DNA of 21,529 bases from VSJD01 sp041653875. GTDB lineage: Bacteria; Verrucomicrobiota; Kiritimatiellia; JAAZAB01. The position numbers were made by a program, and so were the translations under genes. Positions within the stretch are counted from its first letter, which is position 1. Every line of letters begins with the position of its first letter. Shown here piece by piece: positions 15,801 to 21,529 of the stretch. Location of the stretch: contig JBAZEM010000033.1 of assembly GCA_041653875.1 (NCBI GenBank), forward strand, positions 1 to 21,529, in the 5' to 3' direction. Under the pieces are notes generated by a model. The model worked only from the letters and a program-made list of their open reading frames with translations, was not told where the DNA came from and did not search any database.

Positions 15801-15988
15801 CCCTTGCGGCGCTCGGCCGCGCTCTTCATCCTCTTCAAGACATGGATGCACATGAGCAATTAACGTGGCAGCAACATGTGATGCTTAACTTAATTGGACA
15901 AAGTCCAGACAGAGAAGACTATAGGCCGGAACGCCTTGCAAACACGCGTGTACGAACGCTTGCCGTGCTGAGGGCGTTTGCTGAATAA
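12848..15988 (+). CDS. Rhs/YD-repeat toxin, 5'-truncated, with a phospholipase C-like C-terminal domain
   Basis: The 1046 codons encode many YD repeats (about residues 50-780, such as YEYDAIGGL and YQFDYDSRGLLLSYTDAEG). They end in the Rhs core motif FRNYRPELGRWTAKDPAG and DPIG (906-909), after which the toxin is normally cleaved free. The last 137 residues form the toxin domain. Its WHFGATRATHF and ALGRALHPLQDMDAHEQ segments resemble the metal-binding helices of zinc-dependent phospholipase C/P1-nuclease-like proteins; this is an inference. There is no signal peptide or N-terminal trafficking domain, the best start is a TTG without SD, and dcw genes end abruptly just upstream, so the 5' end is probably lost. 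The toxin part is less GC-rich than the core. Confidence 0.85.
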   Translation: MFRAYRSLWTYPKFPVILQSVSVAGVGSRFGFDHSTPERLVSWSHGGGAPERYEYDAIGGLAQVIRPDGRKEKFHTVFLFKEGKEKKAGDVPALKDYSLQADADYTYNYPAFDSVTAKDKLGRKWSIDFDHYRGVMKSTDPLGRKTVAKYYRQFGALHAFKLRQVEDAEGRVVVKNAYDEKGNLLRTRDLIGTVTEFEMNPQGKVGKVIRTYKGGAPETVAVMEYNKEGRLIVLTDALNQRQEWRYNQSGDLAEAVDQEGRRYQFDYDSRGLLLSYTDAEGNLWKIDYDAQGRLARMTSPIGVKTEYKTDQAGRVTAVERLLPGGNEQATALMKRAYDAAGRPASVTDALGRTAKYEYDSQGRPASTVNPLGVATRCEYDEANRLRSFWMAGNDGSVRGKTTLGYTALDQPEKQVDALGNELTWQYDSHGLMVGKNMGDQKIGYTYDKYGRPATVDYGAKNVVKYTYDNAGRPATISTPMTSVDYRYDKLGRLIETVRRRGTESDTLQAGETNVLHYSYTPTGRKAAVEWQRMTSEGMTKGRTEYLYNKAGAVAEIRTDGKTVATYSYDKLGNLLGKQLADGTRELYRHDTLGRITELTVKSASGKTLTQVAYTWDNADQLVSRTWDGKAQNYVYDEAGQLTGVKSVSLPEEHYAYDPAGNMIEKAIGGEKTAMTYDLANRLLTATGKQEARYAYDSAGRIKEEILGGQKTQYEYGLLGKVSRVKEGESKHVDYQYWPDGQTAWKESSLPAAKTPDSPTPIPHNTTTSYLWDGLALLARGEEKFTIEPHISGGVPVMASGKEGQTVVISDFLGTTLGVVKGEEFIPTSMTAFGETPNREPGTVNREPDFEGFFTGKPYDSDLKAYTFLFRNYRPELGRWTAKDPAGFPDGANNWLYVNNSVVVNVDPIGVWLSHVHATLTIQWALEVGFSQAEANIIGNADDGIDSGATAPGTDNSWHFGATRATHFREELDNAYNLRGTDRNAALAALGRALHPLQDMDAHEQLTWQQHVMLNLIGQSPDREDYRPERLANTRVRTLAVLRAFAE
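15356..15387 (+). repeat. In-frame AACCGTGAACC repeats within rhs
   Basis: AACCGTGAACC occurs at 15356-15366 and 15377-15387 and encodes a low-complexity NREP...VNREP linker between the YD repeats and the Rhs core end. The second rhs copy has AACCGTGAACC at 18221-18231 and a one-mismatch version at 18200-18210. The intergenic repeat at 4167-4252 is built from the same word. Confidence 0.8.
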
Positions 15989-15998
15989 ACGTTATTTA

Positions 15999-17102
15999 TT
16001 AACCTTCTCATAATAATATGGACTCATGCTGCGTATTTTGTATAAGGCGCTTGAAAGAAAGAAGCCACATGTTTGGGTTGAACTTTCATCCATTTCAGAC
16101 GCCCGACCACCGCCCGCTTCATTTGTTGGGGGCAGGTGAGTTTCATGCGTCCGAGCAAGTGCGTCTTCAGGTCATTCCATACAAACTCGTCCGGATTCAA
16201 CTCTGGCGAATACGGCGGAAGCAGAAACAGCCGCAAGCGTTCTTTGACCGTTTCGACATACCGTTTAACCATGGCCGCCTTATGGAAAGGATGGCCGTCG
16301 ACAATCAGAAACACCGGTCGGCGCCGCCCATGCAGCAGACGTTTCAGAAATTCGATGAAGACTTCGGCATTGACCCGTCCATTGACCACGTTGAAATGCA
16401 TTTGTCCCGTACGACTAATTGCGGAGATCAGATTCATCCCGAAACGGGCGCCGGTTGTCGAAACGACTGGCGTGCGGCCGCGTGCCGCCCAGGTCGTTCC
16501 CGCATGCGCATCCGAACGCACGCCAGCCTCATCACCGAAAAAGATAGTGGCGCCGCAGTCTTTAGCCTCTTTACAGATACGCGGATATTCCTCGCGCAGC
16601 CACTGCGCGACGGCGGACGGGCTCTGCTGGTACGCTCGCCAAAGAGGACGTTGCGCGCTCAAACCCAGTTGTTCCATCAACCGGCCAACCAACGCACGAC
16701 TCAAGGCAACCCCAATATGCTTATGAATTACCAGGCGCACCATGTCCAGCGTCCACAAGGCAAAAGCGAAATTCATTTGCAGAGGATTTTTTCCTGTCAC
16801 GGTTTTGTATATCCATTGCATTTGTTTTCCGGTCAGCAAGCGAGGACGGCCCCCACGCTTGCGCGCATTCAGGGCGCTCCAGCCTCCCCCGCGATATATG
16901 GCCAGCCAGCCATAAACGGCGGCTCTACTAATGCCCAGCGTGTCAGCGACATCTTCTGGGCTGTTGCCATCTTGCACACTGGCAACCGCTCGCTTGCGCA
17001 AGTCAGTAAGCGATTCACAATTCAACTTCCTGGCATCTTGTTTCATGCCGCATAATGTAACATGTCCTAAGTTTTATGTCCATATTATTTTGAGAAGGTT
17101 AA
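15999..17102. mobile_element. Complete IS630-family insertion sequence
   Basis: The element is 1104 bp long, with 25-bp terminal inverted repeats (15999-16023 and 17078-17102) matching at 24 of 25 positions and beginning TTAACCTTCTCA. TA dinucleotides flank it at 15997-15998 and 17103-17104, as expected for IS630/Tc1 target duplication. It carries one intact transposase gene. It inserted 10 bp after the rhs stop codon, before the next gene's SD. Confidence 0.93.
16024..17046 (-). CDS. IS630-family transposase
   Basis: This 340-residue transposase appears intact. The N-terminal part has a helix-turn-helix (VQDGNSPEDVADTLGISRAAVYGWLA, split here as about residues 25-50) and a second DNA-binding region with KRGGRPRLLT. 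The catalytic DDE domain shows D172 in FFGDEAG, D250 in IVDGHPFH and E287 in SPELNPDE, the usual IS630 set. It cuts and reinserts the element at TA sites. It spans nearly the whole element, with the termini just outside it. Confidence 0.95.
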   Translation of the reverse strand: MKQDARKLNCESLTDLRKRAVASVQDGNSPEDVADTLGISRAAVYGWLAIYRGGGWSALNARKRGGRPRLLTGKQMQWIYKTVTGKNPLQMNFAFALWTLDMVRLVIHKHIGVALSRALVGRLMEQLGLSAQRPLWRAYQQSPSAVAQWLREEYPRICKEAKDCGATIFFGDEAGVRSDAHAGTTWAARGRTPVVSTTGARFGMNLISAISRTGQMHFNVVNGRVNAEVFIEFLKRLLHGRRRPVFLIVDGHPFHKAAMVKRYVETVKERLRLFLLPPYSPELNPDEFVWNDLKTHLLGRMKLTCPQQMKRAVVGRLKWMKVQPKHVASFFQAPYTKYAA

Positions 17103-17127
17103 TAACTTAACAAAGAAAGGTGAATAT

Positions 17128-17652
17128 ATGAACAAATCATTATGCGCTTCTGTAAATATTTTGCCACTTGATGTCTTAGGGGAATTGAGCAGGAAAGGGG
17201 TGCCAATAGCCGGATGGGTGGGGAGAATATCAATCTATATCGCGTTGATGGTATTTGCCGGATGCGCGTTTGGTCGCCGTGGCAGTGATGAATATTTGGG
17301 GAAGTGGCATTTTCATGCAACCGAAGAGGAGGTAAGTTTTAATTTTGAATTCAGCCAAGACAAAAAAATTTTTATAATAATGACAAATAAAACAGAAGTG
17401 ATCAAGCTTGTTGGAAATATTACAGGGACTTCGTATTTAAACCATGAATACTTGCTGGATTACAAACTGATTTCCGCAACTACAAATGGAGTCGAGATTG
17501 AAAACATTCCCAGATATTATTGCTGTGTTTGTAAAATAGAAAACGGGAAGATGATTGCTAAGGTCGACGGAGCCCGTACGCCCGATGATAAGATAAGACC
17601 AAAATTGGATGGGGCTATACCTCCCCTTATATTGGTTAGGGATGAAGAATGA
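17128..17652 (+). CDS. Putative lipoprotein, likely immunity protein of the first Rhs toxin
   Basis: This 174-residue protein has a hydrophobic segment ending in a lipobox (VFAGC, Cys46), so it is probably exported and lipidated. The signal is preceded by a long 30-residue head, and a later GTG start near 17217 would give a more normal signal peptide. The ATG used has AAAGG 7 nt upstream. The mature part is beta-rich (GKWHFHATEEEVSFNFEF). Without the IS630 element it would begin about 35 nt after the rhs stop, the usual place for an immunity gene. It is AT-richer than the rhs core. Function is inferred from position only. Confidence 0.6.
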   Translation: MNKSLCASVNILPLDVLGELSRKGVPIAGWVGRISIYIALMVFAGCAFGRRGSDEYLGKWHFHATEEEVSFNFEFSQDKKIFIIMTNKTEVIKLVGNITGTSYLNHEYLLDYKLISATTNGVEIENIPRYYCCVCKIENGKMIAKVDGARTPDDKIRPKLDGAIPPLILVRDEE

Positions 17653-17679
17653 TACGACAAAATTATCGCGGACATCTCC

Positions 17680-17719
17680 ATAATTCGCTTCCGGGGTATG
17701 CCTGTGACCCGGCGAGAAG
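17680..17719 (+). pseudogene. Degenerate rhs core remnant before the second copy
   Basis: Words of the first rhs gene (TATGCCT..GACCCGGC, as at 14809-14826) are directly joined to GCGAGAAG (as at 14852), with about 29 bp missing between them. The frame is therefore broken upstream of the second rhs copy. Confidence 0.5.
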
Positions 17720-18826
17720 ATGGCCATGACGTATGACCTGGCAAACCGGTTGCTGACGGCAACGGGCAAGCAGGAAGCGCGCTACGCTTATGACCCGGCC
17801 GGACGGATCAAGGAGGAAATTCTGGGAGGGAGGGCAACGCAATACGAGTATGGGCTGTTGGGGAAAGTGAGCCGGGTGAAGGAAGGCGACACGAGGCAGG
17901 TAAATTACCAGTACTGGCCGGATGGTCAGACGGCATGGAAGGAAAAACGTCAGCCGGACGCCCATACATCCAAACCTTATAACACCACAACATCTTATTT
18001 GTGGGACGGCTTGGCCTTGTTGGCGCGCGGGGAAGAGAATTTTACGATTGAGCCGCACATCTCCGGCGGTGTGCCGGTGATGGCATCCGGCAAGGAAGGC
18101 CAGACCGTGGTGATCTCCGACTTTCTGGGAACGACCTTGGGCGTGGTCAAAGGCGAAGAGTTTGTTCCCACCTCTATGACCGCGTTTGGGGAGACTCCCA
18201 GCCGTGAACCCGGAACGGTGAACCGTGAACCAGATTTTGAAGGGTTCTTCACCGGCAAACCCTACGACTCGGATCTGAAAGCCTATACGTTCCTGTTTCG
18301 GAACTATCGTCCGGAACTGGGCCGATGGACGGCCAAGGACCCGGCCGGATTTCCGGATGGGGCGAATAATCAACTGCTGTGCAATAATTCCCCTGTAAAT
18401 TCCCTTGATCCTATAGGATTGGTCGTACAGCAAATTCATATGCATTCACCAGATTGTGTGTTTTGGACAAACCATCGAGGAGACGGGCAAGATTGGTACT
18501 TATGGTATAAATCGTGGATTAACAATACTGTAGGAAATGGCGCATACCAAACGGATGTTAATCAGATAGCCTTGGGTTTTGTAGGTTCGGATTTGCTATT
18601 GCAATTTAATTCAGATCCGAATTCATGGAAAGCATACGGGGGAGTAATAACTTGGGACTATTCGTATACGATTAATAATGGAATAAGAATCTGGACGTTT
18701 TCGTTTCATGTTGACGAATTATTTGAATATCAGAAAACACCGGCAGGAACTGATTACGCCTCAAAGCGAGCGATTGATCCCTTTCGTGTAACTGGTCAGT
18801 ACCAAGTGAGACAGCATGCGGAATAA
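17720..18826 (+). CDS. Displaced Rhs C-terminal cassette with a different toxin domain
   Basis: The first 233 of 368 residues nearly repeat the core end of the first rhs gene (from MTYDLANRLLTATGKQEA through the NREP linker, GRWTAKDPAG and DPIG at 230-233). Some stretches are almost identical in DNA. The last 135 residues are an unrelated, AT-rich domain (VVQQIHMHSPDC ... ITWDYSYTINNG ... FRVTGQYQVRQHAE) that I do not recognise. This is the orphan toxin-tail arrangement known from rhs and CDI loci, where recombination in the core can swap the tail onto the main gene. The ATG exists only because a Thr codon of copy 1 reads ATG here, and there is no good SD, so independent expression is doubtful. 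Confidence 0.8.
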   Translation: MAMTYDLANRLLTATGKQEARYAYDPAGRIKEEILGGRATQYEYGLLGKVSRVKEGDTRQVNYQYWPDGQTAWKEKRQPDAHTSKPYNTTTSYLWDGLALLARGEENFTIEPHISGGVPVMASGKEGQTVVISDFLGTTLGVVKGEEFVPTSMTAFGETPSREPGTVNREPDFEGFFTGKPYDSDLKAYTFLFRNYRPELGRWTAKDPAGFPDGANNQLLCNNSPVNSLDPIGLVVQQIHMHSPDCVFWTNHRGDGQDWYLWYKSWINNTVGNGAYQTDVNQIALGFVGSDLLLQFNSDPNSWKAYGGVITWDYSYTINNGIRIWTFSFHVDELFEYQKTPAGTDYASKRAIDPFRVTGQYQVRQHAE

Positions 18827-18830
18827 TATT

Positions 18831-19256
18831 ATGAAAACGAATATATGTCACATAATTACATTTTGTTGTATAGCCAATGTGCTGGTGTCATCTACGGGAT
18901 GTAAATTTTTTTCCCGCAATTCAACGTCGTTGGCGTCACAAACAGAGAAGGTTCAATCAACAATAATTGATAATTATTTGGTTCATGACGTATCTATTAC
19001 AGAGGCATTTGCCATATTGTCAAATCGTTGTGGGGAGAAATCCGGAAGAAGTTTTAGTGTCATTGTAAAAACTCTTCCTGATGAATACAAAAAAGACGAA
19101 TATAAAGAACCATTAGTTACTCTTAATTGTTCTTCAGTAAACGTTAGGGATATTATCAAGCTCATATCTGAACAATGTAATGTGTTCGTTGAGTTCACGC
19201 CTCAGGGTTTGGAGGTGGATTGTTCGCGAAATAGCCAAGGTGAAAAACGCAAATAA
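18831..19256 (+). CDS. Putative lipoprotein with STN-like domain, likely immunity protein
   Basis: This 141-residue protein has a signal peptide with lipobox SSTGC (Cys24). The C-terminal part, LVTLNCSSVNVRDIIKLISEQCNVFVEFTPQGLEVD, follows the pattern of the secretin/TonB N-terminal (STN) short domain: beta strand, helix, beta hairpin. It starts 4 nt after the stop of the second rhs cassette, the usual immunity position. ATG 18831 is chosen because the earlier ATG 18816 lacks an SD and lengthens the signal peptide. Function is inferred. Confidence 0.65.
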   Translation: MKTNICHIITFCCIANVLVSSTGCKFFSRNSTSLASQTEKVQSTIIDNYLVHDVSITEAFAILSNRCGEKSGRSFSVIVKTLPDEYKKDEYKEPLVTLNCSSVNVRDIIKLISEQCNVFVEFTPQGLEVDCSRNSQGEKRK

Positions 19257-19285
19257 TTGATGACCCCCCGTTGGGCGTTTGTCAG

Positions 19286-19395
19286 GCGTCACCGATGCGC
19301 TGGGCCGGACGGCGAAATATGAGTATGACGGGCAAGACCGGACGGCGAGCCACAACTTAGCGAACCAACTGCTGGCGGCAACGGGAAAGCAGGAC
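19286..19395 (+). pseudogene. Mosaic rhs core fragment
   Basis: Bases 19286-19350 match the first rhs gene at about 13881-13946 (SVTDALGRTAKYEYD). They are fused directly to 19352-19395, which matches 14876-14917 (DLANRLLTATGKQ). Nearly 1 kb of core is missing between the two. The fragment is in frame with the membrane-protein gene that follows. Confidence 0.8.
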
Positions 19396-19398
19396 TCA

Positions 19399-20022
19399 AT
19401 GAAATACATGTTAATATTATTCGCTATAGGTCTGCTTGTTTCTTCTATACTGTCATGTTTGATCTATAAAATGGTTGACAAGTCTTCAACGATCAAGATT
19501 AAATATTATTTTACATCCATCTTAATTGGGCTGGTTTCTATATTTTTGTTTACGACACGATATTTTTTTACAAAAGACAGCAAAGTGCTTTGTGCGGTTG
19601 CTGTTTTTATATCGTTTATGATTATGTATTCCATTGTTCTTTTCTTGTTTCAAAAATCATTTCGAAATTATTTGTTAAATAATGTTGTCATCTCATTCTT
19701 GTCGGCTTTTATATCTTCAGCGCTTATCACATCATTCCCGATGCTTGTATTTGTTCCGCCGATTTGTTCTTTTGCCTGGCCTGACACCACCGTTTATTCG
19801 CCGTCATACACGGAAGCCGATTTTCAGAAGATAAAAACCGGCATGACAATGAATGAAGTCGAAGAAATACTCGGCGCTCCTATAAGAAAAGTTGGTGCAA
19901 ATGAGGATGCAGAGAAATGGATGTACTCAAAATCCAAATACGATTCGCATTATTATTGGAGATCCGTGTGTTTTAAAAACAGAAAGGTCTTAAAAAAAGA
20001 AGCGTATTTTTATGTGGATTGA
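19399..20022 (+). CDS. Membrane protein with BamE/SmpA-like C-terminal domain
   Basis: This 207-residue protein has about five hydrophobic helices (residues 3-125). An outside domain of about 70 residues follows, with FQKIKTGMTMNEVEEILGAPIRKVG and EKWMYS, the typical BamE/SmpA pattern. The start at ATG 19399 is chosen for its AGGA SD (19391-19394). A longer frame from 19279 would fuse 40 residues of rhs core to the front. It is AT-rich and sits where an immunity gene is expected, so immunity is the likeliest role, inferred from context. Confidence 0.65.
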   Translation: MKYMLILFAIGLLVSSILSCLIYKMVDKSSTIKIKYYFTSILIGLVSIFLFTTRYFFTKDSKVLCAVAVFISFMIMYSIVLFLFQKSFRNYLLNNVVISFLSAFISSALITSFPMLVFVPPICSFAWPDTTVYSPSYTEADFQKIKTGMTMNEVEEILGAPIRKVGANEDAEKWMYSKSKYDSHYYWRSVCFKNRKVLKKEAYFYVD

Positions 20023-20157
20023 TCATTTGAGGATCCTTATGATTTTGCTTCAAGTAGTAATCCCCTCGTTAATGTATTCGCAAGGCTTCAGGCTAATGGC
20101 TGGCTATCGTCATTCAAAATAACTGGCAGTTGGAGTGTTTTTTTCTCCGCTGAATAA
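20023..20157 (+). pseudogene. Remnant of an Rhs toxin tail
   Basis: An open stretch of 44 codons without its own start reads EDPYDFASSSNPLVNVFA ... FKITGSWSVFFSAE and then stops. Its end resembles the tail of the second rhs toxin (DPFRVTGQYQVRQHAE), and it stops on the same GCtGAATAA word as the two complete toxins. The next gene starts on the overlapping TAATG. I read it as what is left of a third toxin after deletion. Confidence 0.6.
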
Positions 20158-20171
20158 TGAAAGGACAACTT

Positions 20172-21272
20172 ATGTCATATTATATCGTTTGCTCGTTATT
20201 ATTTTTTATCTACACCATGAGCGCTTACACGATGGAAGCAAAGGAAATAAAAATGGCTCGTCGGCCAGCGGTTGAGAATATCACCTTTTATGAGACAAGT
20301 AACAGGGGCGTATTTGCAGAGCAATATCAGTTAATCGGCACCATACTTGTCGCTACGGAAACAGAGACACTGTTAACGTTCTTATTTAGCGGTGTGGTTC
20401 AGATGACAATATCAGGAGCGCAGTTAGGCGCGACAAATTATAATTTTTCGTGTCTCAAATGGCAGGTGGCCGACATGCCGGTAAGAGTATCGCGCTGGAA
20501 TGACGAGGAGTCTGTTCGCTGGGGAACTGTTTCTACAACATATGAGAAATTTGTCGAAATAGCCAGAGATATGAGTGTAAAGAAAGAAAAAATGAAGATG
20601 GCCATACAACTTCCAAAATTTGTTTTTGCCGCAAATGGGGACTTGATTTGGGTAGAGGCGGATCAGGTTGTGCTTAAACGGCTTGAAGGGGCCACTGCCG
20701 AGGTCACGGCAGTCGTTTCACAGTCAATGTCTTCCCCGGTTGCCGACACGACTGAACAGCAGTGTCAGGATGCCTTTGACCTTGAACGTGCCCGGGAAAT
20801 TGTGAATGGCACTGTTTCTACGCAAATGATCGAAAAGGTTACCATTTATCATAAATGGTTTGATGATGGCCCCGAAGATGGCCTGCATGTCGCAGGGGTG
20901 TTTGATAAGGAGTCGGATATCCTGTCTTTGATTTCGGCGTTAAAACAATCCTGTGTTCCGCCGGAACCCAAGGATCCGCTTATTAAATGCGGAAATTGGT
21001 CAGGCTTTGAATTTCACTTTAAATGCAAAGATCATCGTGATGCCGTGCTGAGCGTTTTCGTTTTTGATGGTTATTATAGAATAGTTGGTCAAAGCAATTC
21101 CGGCGAGAGATACAGCACATTGGTCCATCAAGAGAATGCCGATCATCCCGTAAATGAACGTCCACGCTGTTTCTTTGCCCAAAACCTTCTTATCGGAAAA
21201 TGGCTGGAAGCGCATGGTTTGCCATTTCGCGAAGGCACAAAGAAAAAAGCCGAACGGAAAGACAACCGATAG
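20172..21272 (+). CDS. Secreted protein of unknown function, possible orphan immunity protein
   Basis: This 366-residue protein begins with a signal-peptide-like segment (MSYYIVCSLLFFIYTMSAYT). I recognise no domain. The N-terminal half is beta-rich with LLTFLFSGVVQMTISGAQLG; the C-terminal half has KCGNWSGFEFHFKCKDH and ends in a basic tail (KKKAERKDNR). ATG 20172 is chosen because AAGGA lies 6 nt upstream; ATG 20157 overlaps the stop of the toxin remnant. Its place after a toxin tail suggests immunity, but the size is large for that. Confidence 0.6.
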   Translation: MSYYIVCSLLFFIYTMSAYTMEAKEIKMARRPAVENITFYETSNRGVFAEQYQLIGTILVATETETLLTFLFSGVVQMTISGAQLGATNYNFSCLKWQVADMPVRVSRWNDEESVRWGTVSTTYEKFVEIARDMSVKKEKMKMAIQLPKFVFAANGDLIWVEADQVVLKRLEGATAEVTAVVSQSMSSPVADTTEQQCQDAFDLERAREIVNGTVSTQMIEKVTIYHKWFDDGPEDGLHVAGVFDKESDILSLISALKQSCVPPEPKDPLIKCGNWSGFEFHFKCKDHRDAVLSVFVFDGYYRIVGQSNSGERYSTLVHQENADHPVNERPRCFFAQNLLIGKWLEAHGLPFREGTKKKAERKDNR

Positions 21273-21331
21273 ATTGGTCGGCTACGGAGGCAATGGTTGC
21301 CGCATCCGCCGGAGAATGAAGCGGGGATAAG

Positions 21332-21409
21332 ATGGATTTTGTCTTTCAGGACCACATTCGCTGGTCGTTGTGGTTTGACAATCCTAATTTTGCCGGAGCG
21401 TTTCGGTAA
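21332..21409 (+). pseudogene. 5' fragment of a gene apparently cut by an insertion sequence
   Basis: After a GGGGA SD (21323-21327) a frame of 25 codons reads MDFVFQDHIRWSLWF ... NPNFAGAF and stops at 21407-21409, close to where sequence typical of an insertion-sequence leader begins. The NPNxAGA segment recalls polytopic polymerases of the O-antigen ligase type, but 25 residues are too few to decide. Confidence 0.35.
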
Positions 21410-21434
21410 TGTCCCGTCGGTTGTTAAAATAAAG

Positions 21435-21498
21435 TGACGGTTTCCAGTCTAGTCCGATACAATCGGATTGGATAAAAACAAAAGAAAGGAAACCGTCA
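21435..21498 (+). repeat. Nested inverted repeats in the leader of a second transposase
   Basis: TGACGGTTTCC (21435-21445) pairs with GGAAACCGTCA (21488-21498). Inside, TCCGAT (21453-21458) pairs with ATCGGA (21462-21467) around 3 nt. The outer right arm overlaps the SD and ATG of the following frame, so the stem would hide the start of translation, as in several insertion sequences that limit transposase expression. Confidence 0.55.
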
Positions 21499-21529
21499 TG
21501 AGAGCAGATCTTATCAAAGCGGTATTGGA
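21498..21529 (+). CDS. Start of a gene, probably a transposase (cut by window end)
   Basis: ATG 21498 follows an AAAGGA SD (21486-21490) and opens a frame MRADLIKAVL that continues past the window. The hairpin leader and the broken gene before it suggest an insertion-sequence transposase. Too little is visible to name a family. Confidence 0.35.
   Translation, partial: MRADLIKAVL

Noticed and set aside
16018..17055. 345-codon plus-strand frame over the IS630 element
   Set aside because: It is the mirror of the intact transposase, which has all catalytic residues on the minus strand.
21293..21319. 8-codon frame after GGAGG
   Set aside because: The SD lies only 2 nt from the ATG and the peptide is too short to support.

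Overview
The window looks like a chromosomal segment of a Gram-negative, meso-diaminopimelate-type bacterium. The core genes are GC-rich, with TTG and GTG starts supported by Shine-Dalgarno (SD) sequences. Intergenic spaces are full of hairpins and short dispersed repeats, and the Rhs core has the style seen in the PVC superphylum. A Kiritimatiellota/Lentisphaerota/Verrucomicrobiota-like source is my best guess; it rests on general resemblance and was not tested.

Left part (1-3255): a possible small RNA with an intrinsic terminator on the minus strand, a kinase-fold protein of the type found beside surface-polysaccharide genes (188-1171), and, convergent to it, a large two-domain family 2 glycosyltransferase (1266-3005, minus). 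A repeat hairpin separates the two. A gap with divergent promoter candidates follows.

Middle (3256-12771): the start of a division and cell wall (dcw) cluster, all on plus: mraZ, a 97-aa unknown, a 64-aa zinc-ribbon protein, rsmH, an ftsL-like gene, ftsI, murE, murF, a four-helix-bundle (23S intervening-sequence type) gene, and mraY. A sigma70-like promoter overlaps three 10-bp-spaced boxes that fit an autoregulatory MraZ operator. A 612-bp array of perfect hairpins separates ftsI from murE. The four-helix-bundle gene sits between 28-bp inverted repeats that themselves supply its SD and its stop codon. The cluster then breaks off: murD, ftsW, murG, murC and ftsQAZ do not follow mraY.

Right part (12772-21529): an Rhs/YD-repeat polymorphic toxin region. 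A 5'-truncated rhs gene carries a C-terminal domain with a phospholipase C-like zinc motif. An IS630-family element then separates it from a lipoprotein gene that is the likely immunity gene. After that come displaced cassettes whose rhs core becomes shorter each time: about 230 residues with a different toxin and a lipoprotein, then about 40 residues joined to a membrane protein with a BamE/SmpA-like tail, then only a 44-residue toxin tail followed by a secreted protein. Rhs cores are GC-rich, while toxin tails and partner genes are AT-rich. The window ends in a gene fragment apparently cut by a second insertion sequence, whose transposase start is just visible. I found no tRNA, rRNA or CRISPR array.
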